Assembly: GCF_000943565.1 (NCBI RefSeq)
Contig: NZ_JTDW01000005.1
Span: 186,001 to 250,000, forward strand
Length of the DNA: 64,000 nucleotides
Reading direction: 5' to 3'
Source: Neotamlana sedimentorum
Lineage (GTDB): Bacteria > Bacteroidota > Bacteroidia > Flavobacteriales > Flavobacteriaceae
Part shown: positions 47,207 to 55,550 of the stretch, one piece after another
Layout: each line of letters opens with the position of its first letter
How positions within the stretch are numbered: the first letter of the stretch is position 1
Notes under the pieces: generated by a model
What the model was told of the DNA's origin: nothing
The model's database searches: none
Seen by the model: the letters and a program-made list of their open reading frames with translations, nothing else
Made by a program: the position numbers and the translations under genes

Positions 47207-47914
47207 TTTTCCGGGTGGACCGGGAAGTTTTTCTACTAAAAAGCCTACCGCTTGCATTGCTCGACGCACACTTCCTTTGGCTGCATAGGTTACTAAAACA
47301 CCGTTTTCTTTTAAAGCTTTATACATTTTTTGGAATATAGCTTCGGTCCATAATTCAGGTTGAACACGAGCACCAAAGGCATCAAAATAAATGATATTAA
47401 AAACGTTTTCATCTTCTATGGTATCAAAGAATTTTTCTTGTTTCGTTAATGAAAACTGTGGTGTTATATCATGCGCGACTTCCCAAGACACATTATGTAT
47501 CTCTTTAAAAATTTTATCGGACTCGTTAATTTCTGCAGCATAATTTAGTTTTTCTGCTTCATTTAAAGCTATCGGATAGCCTTCAACTCCGCAATAATCA
47601 ATTTTTAAGTTTAGTTTTTCGGCTTCAAAAAGGGTAATAAATGCATTTAAGCCTGTACCAAAGCCTATTTCTAGGATAGAAAGTGAGTTGTTTTCATTTT
47701 TTGACGCCTCGATAACGGGAGTGACATCTTCAGGATGAGATTCTGAAACGAGTTCAGAATGACAATATTCATCATAAAAAAAATTTAAGCCATGTTTTAT
47801 AAATACATGATAAGCTTCTTGTATGGCCCCGTGTTTGGAGTGGTATTGCTCGTTCCATTCTGGGATATGAATGGTGGTTGAACCATCGGCGGTTATTATA
47901 ATTTCGCGTTTCAA
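47162..47914 (-). CDS. mnmD: tRNA (mnm5s2U34)-methyltransferase MnmD
   Basis: A 250-residue SAM-dependent enzyme that performs the last methylation of the wobble uridine; in most bacteria the same domain is fused to the FAD domain as MnmC. The SAM motif ILEIGFGTGLNAF, the FDAFGARVQPELWTEAIF block and the GSVRRAMQAVGF/PGPPGKREMLRATK ending are intact. The usual link between HGLNFFYDEY and the SAM motif is lengthened by about 25 residues (CHSELVSESHPEDVTP and onward) encoded by a REP-like repeat. The C-terminus is duplicated in the DNA downstream. Confidence 0.92.
   Translation of the reverse strand: MKREIIITADGSTTIHIPEWNEQYHSKHGAIQEAYHVFIKHGLNFFYDEYCHSELVSESHPEDVTPVIEASKNENNSLSILEIGFGTGLNAFITLFEAEKLNLKIDYCGVEGYPIALNEAEKLNYAAEINESDKIFKEIHNVSWEVAHDITPQFSLTKQEKFFDTIEDENVFNIIYFDAFGARVQPELWTEAIFQKMYKALKENGVLVTYAAKGSVRRAMQAVGFLVEKLPGPPGKREMLRATKHSRRIL
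47738..47763. repeat. REP-like palindrome inside mnmD
   Basis: ATTCTGAA (47740-47747), loop ACGAG, TTCAGAAT (47753-47760), then GAC. It is read as C-H-S-E-L-V-S-E-S in the minus-strand gene. The related sequence at 3730-3746 has GCTGAA/TTCAGC arms, so the changes in the two copies preserve pairing. Confidence 0.8.
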
Positions 47915-47917
47915 AAC

Positions 47918-48421
47918 CTATTGTACAACTAAAACACCATCGGCCTCAAAAGAAAATGTTTTTTTAGGCTCTTTAATTAAAGCTATTTCGGCTTCGCTTT
48001 TTCCAGCGTCTTTAGCGTAATGTTGCTGTTCATCAACAGAAATTTCGCTAACAAAAGCTTTTCCGTTAATTATAACATCCTGCCCTTTTATATCTTTAGG
48101 TACAAAAAAACCGTAATCTTTAAATTTCACCATAACTTCGCTACCGTCTTCCAAATCTAAGGTCATCCAACACCCTTTTGCCTGACAAACATCGGTAACT
48201 TTAGCTATCATTTTACTATTAATACTATCGCCAACGGGCATACTTTTATAATGTTGCGCCATCGATTTAGCAGCTACAGCATCATCTGCAATAATTTCCT
48301 TTCCAAACGACTCATAATTAATAATTTCAATTTCCTCAGCAGCTTGCTTTTGTTCCTCACTTTTCTTTTTGCAAGAATTTAACAGTAAAATGCAGATAAT
48401 TAATAGTCTAAAGTATTTCAT
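47918..48421 (-). CDS. DUF4920 lipoprotein
   Basis: A 167-residue exported protein with the lipobox LLLNSC after a short signal, a Lys/Glu-rich linker and then the DUF4920 domain: KVTDVCQAKGCWMTLDLEDG, VMVKFKDYGFFVPKDIKGQD and a beta-rich ending. The CQAKGCWM motif resembles the heavy-metal-binding or OB-type cores found in copper-handling contexts, but the function is not known. It is 3 bp ahead of mnmD, so they are co-transcribed leftward. Confidence 0.88.
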   Translation of the reverse strand: MKYFRLLIICILLLNSCKKKSEEQKQAAEEIEIINYESFGKEIIADDAVAAKSMAQHYKSMPVGDSINSKMIAKVTDVCQAKGCWMTLDLEDGSEVMVKFKDYGFFVPKDIKGQDVIINGKAFVSEISVDEQQHYAKDAGKSEAEIALIKEPKKTFSFEADGVLVVQ

Positions 48422-48486
48422 ACAACAAATATTTCAATTTTATACGATTTATGTAAAGATAGGGCTTTTTTAAAAACGTTTTTAAC

Positions 48487-48494
48487 TAAATTTG
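48487..48494 (+). promoter_or_regulatory. -7 element of ilvE
   Basis: TAAATTTG, 19 bases before the ATG at 48514. Confidence 0.65.
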
Positions 48495-48513
48495 TGTCTT
48501 AAACTATTAAGCT

Positions 48514-49578
48514 ATGAGCGCTATGACTAACGTAATAGAGGTTATAAAAACGAAAAACTCTAAAATTAACGAGGTAGATTTTAGTAATTTAAAATTTGGA
48601 AGTGTTTTTTCAGATCATATGCTGGAATGCAATTTTAAAGATGGGGAATGGCAAGCACCTAAGGTCGTGCCATATGCTCCAATTAGTTTAGATCCAGCTT
48701 CTAAAATTTTCCATTATGGGCAATCGGTTTTTGAAGGCATGAAAGCCTATAAAGATGCCGATGGTAATGTTTTATTATTTCGTCCTTTAGATAATGTAAA
48801 ACGATTAAATATCTCGTCGAAACGTTTAGCTATTCCAGAAATTCCTGAAAATTATTTTATGGATGGTTTAAAAACGCTTTTAGAGGTGGATGAAGCTTGG
48901 ATACCAACACAAGATGGTAGCTCGCTTTACATTAGGCCGTTTGTTTTTGCATCGGGCGTAGGTTTTCATGCCTCTCCTGCCAATGAATACAAATTTATAA
49001 TTGCAACAGCACCATCGGGTTCTTATTTCTCTGGTGAAGTTCGTGTATTAATTGAAGAAAAGTATTCGCGTTCTGCTAATGGCGGTGTTGGTTATGCTAA
49101 AGCCGGTGGTAATTATGCTGGACAATTTTATCCAACCCAACTAGCTGTAGAAAAAGGATACCAACAAGTTATTTGGACCGACGATAATACCCACGAATAT
49201 ATTGAAGAAGCTGGTGCTATGAATATTTTTGTACGCATTAACGATACTTTAATAACCGGACCAACAAGCGACCGTATTTTAGATGGTATTACGCGTAAAA
49301 GTATTATTGAATTAGCTAAAGCTGAAAACATAAACGTTGAAGTAAGACCGCTTAAAGTAGCCGAAGTTGTTGAAGCTGCTAAAAATGGAAATTTAAAAGA
49401 AATGTTTGGTGCTGGAACAGCTGCTGTAATTTCGCCTATTTCTGGATTTGGATATAAAGGTGAAGATTTTGAGCTACCAAAATTAGACAATACTTATGCT
49501 AGCTTTTTAAAGAAGCGTATTACCGATATACAAACCAATAAAAGTGAAGATCCTTTTGGTTGGCGTTATAAAATTTAA
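48514..49578 (+). CDS. ilvE: branched-chain amino acid aminotransferase
   Basis: A PLP enzyme that transfers the amino group between glutamate and Leu, Ile or Val. The 354-residue length fits the longer fold-type IV class: HYGQSVFEGMKAYK, RPFVFASGVGFHASP, the lysine region NGGVGYAKAGGNYA, and EEAGAMNIFVRINDT, GAGTAAVISPIS. Another in-frame Met lies three codons on; either could serve. Monocistronic, with a strong terminator. Confidence 0.96.
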   Translation: MSAMTNVIEVIKTKNSKINEVDFSNLKFGSVFSDHMLECNFKDGEWQAPKVVPYAPISLDPASKIFHYGQSVFEGMKAYKDADGNVLLFRPLDNVKRLNISSKRLAIPEIPENYFMDGLKTLLEVDEAWIPTQDGSSLYIRPFVFASGVGFHASPANEYKFIIATAPSGSYFSGEVRVLIEEKYSRSANGGVGYAKAGGNYAGQFYPTQLAVEKGYQQVIWTDDNTHEYIEEAGAMNIFVRINDTLITGPTSDRILDGITRKSIIELAKAENINVEVRPLKVAEVVEAAKNGNLKEMFGAGTAAVISPISGFGYKGEDFELPKLDNTYASFLKKRITDIQTNKSEDPFGWRYKI

Positions 49579-49590
49579 ATAAATATTTTA

Positions 49591-49622
49591 AAACCTTCTA
49601 AACTTTTTTAGAAGGTTTTTTT
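49591..49622. terminator. bidirectional terminator after ilvE
   Basis: AAACCTTCTAA (49591-49601) pairs with TTAGAAGGTTT (49608-49618), followed by T. It also serves the convergent lipoprotein gene. Confidence 0.9.
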
Positions 49623-50290
49623 TACTCTTCTTTATATCTATAAAATTCTATTTCAGACATATGTAAAAGTGCTGTAGAATTATTCCAAGCTAATTTTTGT
49701 ACAAATTTAATGTAGCGAACCTTTGGCATATTTTGAGATATTAAAAACTCATGTCCAGCCTCGGCTGCTTCAATATCTGCCGCTGTATTTTCATTATAAA
49801 ATAAAGTTCCAGATGGTTTAATCACTTCCTCATTCTCTAGTAATAAGGTCCACCAAGTTAGACTACTATCTTCATTTAATTCTGTTGCTCCCCATAAATC
49901 AAACATTTTAGTGTTACCGTGGCGGTAAAAAAAATGATCTCTTTGCCAAAATTTAAATCTTGTGAGCTGCGATATTTTACCTAAATCTAAAGTAAACATA
50001 GTAACGGCAACATCTACTCCATTATAAGCCCAATCTTTATACTCGGGAATGGGAGTATATTCAGAAATATCAACGATAGAATAATAACCTTGATTGCCTA
50101 TTATTCCATCAAAAACATAATCTAAAGACCAATCATCTTCTATTGATGGCGTATCATAAGCTTGATAAATAGCTTTATAATTAACTCTATCAATCAATTC
50201 CTCCTCTAAAGAAGGTTCTATATCATTATCTATACAACCAAATTGTACAGAAATATAAAAAAACACCAAAATTAATTTTAAAAATTTCAT
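49622..50290 (-). CDS. discoidin-like surface lipoprotein
   Basis: A 222-residue exported lipoprotein (VQFGCIDND: lipobox Cys followed by acidic residues, the export signal of Bacteroidota surface lipoproteins). Residues 55-218 form one beta-sandwich of the F5/8 C/DUF5000 type, seen in SusF/PKD-like partners of glycan-binding loci: DYVFDGIIGN, TMFTLDLGKISQLTRFKFWQ, KVRYIKFVQKLAWNNSTALL and SEIEFYRY. No sus genes are nearby, so this is an orphan domain. The ligand is unknown. Confidence 0.78.
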   Translation of the reverse strand: MKFLKLILVFFYISVQFGCIDNDIEPSLEEELIDRVNYKAIYQAYDTPSIEDDWSLDYVFDGIIGNQGYYSIVDISEYTPIPEYKDWAYNGVDVAVTMFTLDLGKISQLTRFKFWQRDHFFYRHGNTKMFDLWGATELNEDSSLTWWTLLLENEEVIKPSGTLFYNENTAADIEAAEAGHEFLISQNMPKVRYIKFVQKLAWNNSTALLHMSEIEFYRYKEE

Positions 50291-50402
50291 ATATAAATTG
50301 GTTTAGCTGGTTTATTTCAAACATTTAATTTTCAACGATCTAAGTTAACCAAAAAATATAAAACTAAAAAAACGCATTTTAACAGCCGTTTGTAAGTCTT
50401 TG

Positions 50403-50786
50403 CTATTTTAAAATTTTAGCAATATCTGGTTTAAAATAATTTGGACCTTTAAGTACTTTACCATCTTCGCGATAAATAGGTTCGCCATTTTCGCCTAATT
50501 TACTCATATTACTATTTTGAATTTCGGCAAACACCTCTTCTATTTTGTGTTGCATACCGTGCTCAATTATAGTACCGCATAAAATGTACAACATATCGCC
50601 CAAGGCATCGGCAACCTCAACTAAATCGTTATTTTGTGCCGCTTCAAGATACTCTTCGTTTTCCTCTTTCATTAAATTAAAACGCAGCGTGTTTTTGGCT
50701 TCGCCTAAATTGGCTTTTGGCGTTTCTCTATGTCCTATTTTAAATGCGGTATGAAATGCTTTTACAGCTTCTATTTTATCTTTCAT
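50403..50786 (-). CDS. MazG-like nucleotide pyrophosphohydrolase
   Basis: A 127-residue all-alpha NTP pyrophosphatase of the MazG/HisE/dUTPase superfamily. LMKEENEEYLEAAQNNDLVEVADALGDMLYILCG contains the metal-binding E-E-x-x-E and E/D-x-x-D pattern (EENEEY ... EVADALGD). The family hydrolyses (d)NTPs to monophosphates, often as house-cleaning of damaged nucleotides. Alone and leftward. Confidence 0.9.
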   Translation of the reverse strand: MKDKIEAVKAFHTAFKIGHRETPKANLGEAKNTLRFNLMKEENEEYLEAAQNNDLVEVADALGDMLYILCGTIIEHGMQHKIEEVFAEIQNSNMSKLGENGEPIYREDGKVLKGPNYFKPDIAKILK

Positions 50787-50840
50787 AAATAATTTTAATT
50801 TTTCATTTCCGCAAAAGCGGAAATCTCATCTTGTTTTATT

Positions 50841-50848
50841 TAAATTTG
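50841..50848 (+). promoter_or_regulatory. -7 element of the 50864 gene
   Basis: TAAATTTG, 15 bases before the ATG at 50864. Confidence 0.6.
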
Positions 50849-50863
50849 CATAAAAATACTTAT

Positions 50864-51046
50864 ATGTTTAGTAAAGGTCAAATAGTTTTTGGGGTTTTAT
50901 TTTTTGTTGTTTTTGCGGTTATAGTTGCCTACCAATACAGAAAGGACATAAATATCCATAAACGTTTTTATAAAGGCAGCTTTTGGGTGCTTTTGGCTTT
51001 TATTGCATTTATAGGTTTAATCTCTGCGATTAAATTTTTACTGTAA
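50864..51046 (+). CDS. small membrane protein, two helices
   Basis: A 60-residue protein (start at ATG 50864, not the TTG-type start at 50831, which lies upstream of the promoter element). Two helices (about 5-23 and 40-58) flank a basic loop with HKRFYKGS. This pattern is common in flavobacterial inner-membrane peptides of unknown function. It is 200 bp ahead of the protease-kinase operon and lies outside its palindrome, so it is probably separate. Confidence 0.7.
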   Translation: MFSKGQIVFGVLFFVVFAVIVAYQYRKDINIHKRFYKGSFWVLLAFIAFIGLISAIKFLL

Positions 51047-51165
51047 CTTCCTTATAACCTTTATTTTACAATCTAATTTACAAAAAACACCTTACTTCGG
51101 TTTTTTCTGTATTTCATCTATTTTTTACGCATTTCAAAGATTTGGTTTCTAACTTAATAGTATGA

Positions 51166-51187
51166 ATATACCTTGTAATGGGTATGT
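51166..51187 (+). promoter_or_regulatory. palindromic operator, site 1 of 3 (protease-kinase operon)
   Basis: ATACC (51168-51172), 8 bp, GGTAT (51181-51185) within a 22-bp window, with a -7-like GATATTTG at 51208-51215 (20 bp beyond). The arms and spacing match the sites at 55551 and 58655. It would control transcription of the operon beginning at 51247. The outermost bases are less symmetric than in the other two sites. Confidence 0.65.
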
Positions 51188-51246
51188 TTTTACATGCTTC
51201 TTTTGAAGATATTTGAAATGTTAACTAACCGAAAATTTTAATTGAG

Positions 51247-51588
51247 ATGAAAAACCTAGTTTCACCCGCAACCATGTTCATTTTTGGGGTTGTTACTTTT
51301 ATAGTCATTATGATAATTAATAAACAGCTAGAATTTAACAACTTTAAAGATCCAAACTTCTGGTTTTACCGCGTATTAACGGCCTTAGCTGCTGCTTCTA
51401 TTAGTATCTCTATACCAGGAATGATTTCGTTAAATCACGACCCGCAAGGCAATGAACTAACAACAACAAACTCCGATGGAAATAAAGTTGCAAGTTCTAT
51501 GTCTCTTCTAGAAAAAGAACCAAGAATTAGTGCTTCTGGAGCCATTGCGGTTTTTGTATTGGTTTATTTGTTTAATCCTTTGGTTTAA
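51247..51588 (+). CDS. small three-helix membrane protein, first gene of the protease-kinase operon
   Basis: A 113-residue protein with hydrophobic segments at about 8-27, 43-62 and 96-112. The segments RVLTALAAASISISIPGMIS and ISASGAIAVFVLVYLFNP form a paired membrane module. From memory I recall a similar module (R-V-x-LALAAAG ... IPGFL ... GALAVFVxVYFFNP) in bacterial conflict- or effector-type proteins, but I cannot verify this. One base separates its stop from the start of the protease gene, so the two are surely co-expressed. It could tether or gate the protease at the inner membrane. Confidence 0.7.
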   Translation: MKNLVSPATMFIFGVVTFIVIMIINKQLEFNNFKDPNFWFYRVLTALAAASISISIPGMISLNHDPQGNELTTTNSDGNKVASSMSLLEKEPRISASGAIAVFVLVYLFNPLV

Positions 51589-51589
51589 A

Positions 51590-52603
51590 ATGGAAAATTT
51601 AAATTACGAATCAAAAGAATTTATAGATAAAGAAATAGAAAAATTACATAAATCTATTCTTCATGATTATCCAAATTCCGTTTATATTGCATCAATTCCA
51701 AAGGACACAAAAAAATTAGATAATAACCTCTACTATATTGAAATCGGAATAAAGCCAGGTTCTAACGACATACCCATAATTTGCAAAGACTTGAAATGTA
51801 ATTCAATGCAATTATATTCCAAAACAAAATTAAACTACACCGAATTAAATTATAAAACTAAATTACCGAAATACTCCAAATTTAAATTTGTGCCTGAGCT
51901 AGTGCTTCAATCACATAAAAAAAAAGAAAGACCATTAAAACATGGAATCAATATTGGGAACAAATATTTAGCTCCTGGTACTTTAGGCGCTATTGTACAA
52001 GCAAAGATTTATAACGAAATCAAAAAATATATAATTTCAAATCATCACGTTTTATCTGGTCACAATTTTATTCTAGATAGAAAAATATATCAACCACATC
52101 AAAACTATGCTGAAAATGGTATATGTGAAAAGGATCAAATAGCGCTTGTGAAATTTGGGCATTTTGATGATGATCTTGACGTTTGCTTTGCTGAACTAAC
52201 TACCGATGATCATATTTCAACGACTTATATAGATAATGAAGGAGTTCCAATTGATATAGAAACTCATGAAATGATTAAAGAAGGTGAAAAGGTGTATATA
52301 GTTGGTGCAACTTCTGGAAAAAAAACAGGTATTCTAAGATCATTGAACGCCTATTTCCAAAGTAGAATTAGTGATACTTCAAATGAGGTAAAAGTTTTAA
52401 AAAACCAGCTTTTACTAGAAAACATCAGCGCACCAGGGGACTCAGGAAGTCTAGTTGTTAAGTGTTCCAATAGAAAGGCAATTGGGTTATTGATGGGAGG
52501 CGCTGTTGGCTATTATTCAATTGCAAATCAAATGAAATTTATTTTCAATAATGAATCGCGATATGAAAACCTACCTCCAATTGAATTTGTAAAATTTGTT
52601 TAA
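51590..52603 (+). CDS. cytoplasmic trypsin-like / Nal1-type serine protease
   Basis: A 337-residue protein without signal peptide or membrane helix (start ATG 51590, one base after the previous stop; the ATG at 51530 lies inside that gene). Residues 1-100 are a Lys/Asn-rich unknown domain. The rest is a chymotrypsin-fold protease with His153 in SNHHVL, Asp197 in DLDVCFAEL and Ser285 in SAPGDSGSLVV; TLGAIV, QPHQN, SGKKTGIL and GLLMGGA match the bacterial Nal1-like branch. A cytoplasmic S1-fold protease must act on an intracellular target and be tightly controlled. Three of its lines, counted by hand, have low G+C, suggesting recent acquisition. Confidence 0.85.
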   Translation: MENLNYESKEFIDKEIEKLHKSILHDYPNSVYIASIPKDTKKLDNNLYYIEIGIKPGSNDIPIICKDLKCNSMQLYSKTKLNYTELNYKTKLPKYSKFKFVPELVLQSHKKKERPLKHGINIGNKYLAPGTLGAIVQAKIYNEIKKYIISNHHVLSGHNFILDRKIYQPHQNYAENGICEKDQIALVKFGHFDDDLDVCFAELTTDDHISTTYIDNEGVPIDIETHEMIKEGEKVYIVGATSGKKTGILRSLNAYFQSRISDTSNEVKVLKNQLLLENISAPGDSGSLVVKCSNRKAIGLLMGGAVGYYSIANQMKFIFNNESRYENLPPIEFVKFV

Positions 52604-52618
52604 CTAAAAATTATAATT

Positions 52619-53128
52619 ATGGGACGAAAAATAGTAGAAATAAACACTACGCAAGAAAATAATATAGAATTATTTTCAAAATCAGGTACAGCTTTTTTTG
52701 ATGTATTCGCTACAATAAAAAAATGTGATAATCAAAAAATTCCAAATGAAATTTTAATTGAATTAAAAAACATAAACAAAAGTGTTTTTTTTCATTTATC
52801 CAAATGCAAATTTTGTAAAAGGGAAAATATTTTTGAAATCCATGTCGAAAACACAACAGAAATAATTAAAAAACATGGTGATTTAAGTTATAAATATTTA
52901 GATGCAAAAAAAGAAGGATTCAATCTCATTCCTTTAGATATCAAACATATCTATCAAGTAAATATCCTTGTTTACAACAGCGATCCTAGTAAACCTGAGA
53001 AAACGTACTTTATTTGTAACAAAAAAAGCAAAAAACTTTTAAAATATCAACCAAAGATAAATGCTCTTAATTTTGTAGAATTTCAGCCAGATTCCAATAA
53101 AGGTAATATAATTCTAGGAAATCCGTAA
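52619..53128 (+). CDS. unknown protein between the protease and the sensor kinase
   Basis: A 169-residue soluble protein of no family I recognise. It is rich in Lys, Asn and Ile with many short strands, and has a CKFCK pair (about residues 61-65) that could bind metal. There is no signal peptide or membrane helix. It starts 15 bp after the protease stop, and its stop directly abuts the ATG of the kinase gene. Its A+T-rich composition resembles that of the protease gene, so the two probably form one cassette. Candidate roles are a protease substrate, inhibitor or ligand sensor; nothing in the sequence decides among these. Confidence 0.75.
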   Translation: MGRKIVEINTTQENNIELFSKSGTAFFDVFATIKKCDNQKIPNEILIELKNINKSVFFHLSKCKFCKRENIFEIHVENTTEIIKKHGDLSYKYLDAKKEGFNLIPLDIKHIYQVNILVYNSDPSKPEKTYFICNKKSKKLLKYQPKINALNFVEFQPDSNKGNIILGNP

Positions 53129-54916
53129 ATGTTAAAAAAACGTTTAAAATACCTAACTTTATTCCTACCAGCAATTACCCTACTTATTGCTGGTATTTGT
53201 TCTGGGCAAAACCGAAATTTTAGTCAGTTTTTAAATGCTTTTAACCAAAAAAGTTATAATCAGGCATATCTAGAGCTTAAACAAATCGATACGGCAGCTA
53301 TTACAACATACGACAAGGCGATTTGGTTATTCTATTTTGCCGACTATAATTTTAAGTTAGATAACCATCATTTAGCATATTCTTATTCCTTAAAAGCTAA
53401 AGAACTATTTTTATCGCTTGGAAAAGATAAAGATGTGTCGGACTGTAATTATCAAGCCATTTCAATTTTAAGTCACCAAAACAATTTAAACGATAAAGAT
53501 TTTAAAATAAAAGAATTAATTAATGAAGAATTCAAAAAAGTTAAACAACAAAAAGATTCTTTAGGTTTAATAAAAATATACCGAAATCTTGGTGCCAGAT
53601 TTATTCACAACAATAACGGTACTGAAGCAATTAAATACTTTAAAAACATTATTAATATTGCAAAAAAAAACAAAGACACCTTACAGATTGCTTACGCATA
53701 CGATAACATTGGTACGGCTTTTCAAAACACCAATTTAAACAATGTTGATTCTGCCGTTTATTATTCTCAAAAAGCAACACCCTATTACCTAAAATATAAA
53801 GATTATAAATCGCTCGCATATAATTATAACAACCGTGGACAACAACAAAAAAAAATAGGAAATTTAAATGAAGCCATAAATTTATATTTAAAAGCCGATT
53901 CGATACCTATAAAAGACTATAAAGCCAAAACTAAAGTTATTTTTTACAACAATCTCGCCGATGCCTATGCTAAAAATAAAGATTTTGAAAATGCATTTAT
54001 TTACCTGGAAAAATTAAATACTTTAAAAGATAGCATTAACGACACCAAACAAAACATTGAAATATCAAGAATTAAAGAACAATACGACAACGAAAAACTT
54101 CGCGCCGATAACTTAGAAATTGAAAGCAAACGAAAACGCAATCGAAACCTAGCAATCGCAGCACTTGCCATTATACTTTTTGGAGGCACCACGGCCCTTT
54201 TAGTACAAAAAAACACCAGAAAAAAACAACGCTTAGCAGAAAAAGAAAAAGCGCTTGAAAGCCAAAAACTCGCCACCGTGTTAAAAGAACAAGAGCTTAT
54301 AAGTATTGATGCCATGATTGAAGGCCAAGAAAAAGAACGCCAACGCATTGCTAACGATTTGCATGATGATTTAGGCGGGCTCATGGCCACCGTTAAGCTT
54401 CATTTTAATGTATTAAAAAACAAACAAACCCCAGAACTGTTCGATAAAACCACAACACTTTTAGATGAAGCTTACCAAAAAATTCGCAGTATTGCCCATG
54501 CTAAAAACTCTGGTGTTATTGCTAAACAAGGCTTGCTAAAAGCCGTACAAAACATGGCAAGTACTGTTTCGGTTTCCAATAAAATTACCATTGATGTGGT
54601 AGATCACGGTCTCGAAAACCGACTAGAAAACAGTTTGGAGCTCACTATTTTTAGGATAATTCAAGAATTGGTAACCAACATTATTAAGCATGCTCAAGCC
54701 ACAGAAGCCACTATACATTTAACCAATCATGACGACATGCTTAACATTATGGTTGAAGATAATGGTAAAGGTTTTAACCCCAAACAAATTACTAAAACAA
54801 ATAGCGGCATGGGAATAAGCAGCATAGATAAACGCATAGAGCATCTTAATGGTAAAATGACCATAGAAAGCGACCGAAATCAAGGCACAACCATAATAAT
54901 TGATATTCCAGTATGA
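53129..54916 (+). CDS. TPR-containing sensor histidine kinase (HisKA_3)
   Basis: A 595-residue two-component sensor. Signal peptide (1-27), a periplasmic region of tetratricopeptide repeats (about 40-320), one membrane helix (about 343-361), a coiled coil, the HisKA_3 phosphoacceptor helix with His412 in DLHDDLGG, and a HATPase domain with ELVTNIIKHAQA, VEDNGKGF and GMGISSID. It partners the response regulator, whose start overlaps its stop as ATGA. The TPR part probably senses a peptide or protein in the periplasm. It abuts the unknown gene upstream, so it belongs to the operon starting at 51247. Confidence 0.94.
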   Translation: MLKKRLKYLTLFLPAITLLIAGICSGQNRNFSQFLNAFNQKSYNQAYLELKQIDTAAITTYDKAIWLFYFADYNFKLDNHHLAYSYSLKAKELFLSLGKDKDVSDCNYQAISILSHQNNLNDKDFKIKELINEEFKKVKQQKDSLGLIKIYRNLGARFIHNNNGTEAIKYFKNIINIAKKNKDTLQIAYAYDNIGTAFQNTNLNNVDSAVYYSQKATPYYLKYKDYKSLAYNYNNRGQQQKKIGNLNEAINLYLKADSIPIKDYKAKTKVIFYNNLADAYAKNKDFENAFIYLEKLNTLKDSINDTKQNIEISRIKEQYDNEKLRADNLEIESKRKRNRNLAIAALAIILFGGTTALLVQKNTRKKQRLAEKEKALESQKLATVLKEQELISIDAMIEGQEKERQRIANDLHDDLGGLMATVKLHFNVLKNKQTPELFDKTTTLLDEAYQKIRSIAHAKNSGVIAKQGLLKAVQNMASTVSVSNKITIDVVDHGLENRLENSLELTIFRIIQELVTNIIKHAQATEATIHLTNHDDMLNIMVEDNGKGFNPKQITKTNSGMGISSIDKRIEHLNGKMTIESDRNQGTTIIIDIPV

Positions 54917-55536
54917 TACGATTAGCAATTGCAGAAGACCATCAGTCGCTAATTGATGGTATCAAGTTACTATTAGAGTACGAAGACAATATTAGCATAG
55001 TTGGAACTGCCAACGATGGCGAAGCTTTGCTTGACATTGTTAAACTAAAACAACCAAACGTAGTACTTACCGATATTCGCATGCCAAAACTCGATGGAAT
55101 TTCGGCCACTAAACTTATAAAAAACATAGATAATAAAATTAAGGTTTTGGCTTTTACCATGTTCGACCAAACCGATGCCGTACAACAAATGCTTAAAGCT
55201 GGGGCCAATGGCTATATTTTAAAAAATTCTACTTTAGAAGAAGTCCACAAAGCCATATTAACGGTTTACAAAGGCGAAAACTATTTCGACGCCAACATAA
55301 ACACCAACATTTTAAACACCGAAGCAATCAATAAAAAGAAAGGTATACTTACCAAACGACAAATTGAAATATTACAACTTATTGCCCAAGGTAAAACCTC
55401 TCGCGAAATTGCCGATATTCTTTTTATTGGTATTCATACCGTAGATACCCACCGAAAAAACATGGCGCGCATTTTAGGGTTGCATGGTAAAGGTGAACTG
55501 TTGCGCTATGCTTTAGATAAGAAATATAGGTTTTGA
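54913..55536 (+). CDS. NarL/LuxR-family response regulator
   Basis: A 207-residue regulator: receiver domain with acidic pocket (E8, D9), phosphoacceptor Asp54 in LTDIRMPKLDG and Lys near 103 in FTMFD...ILKNST, then a LuxR-type helix-turn-helix (LTKRQIEILQLIAQGKTSRE, IADILFIGIHTVDTHRKNMA). Overlaps the kinase stop by 4 bp. Most such regulators bind an inverted repeat as a dimer; three identically placed palindromes at 51166, 55551 and 58655 are the obvious candidates. Confidence 0.95.
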   Translation: MIRLAIAEDHQSLIDGIKLLLEYEDNISIVGTANDGEALLDIVKLKQPNVVLTDIRMPKLDGISATKLIKNIDNKIKVLAFTMFDQTDAVQQMLKAGANGYILKNSTLEEVHKAILTVYKGENYFDANINTNILNTEAINKKKGILTKRQIEILQLIAQGKTSREIADILFIGIHTVDTHRKNMARILGLHGKGELLRYALDKKYRF

Positions 55537-55550
55537 AGAAGATATTATAA

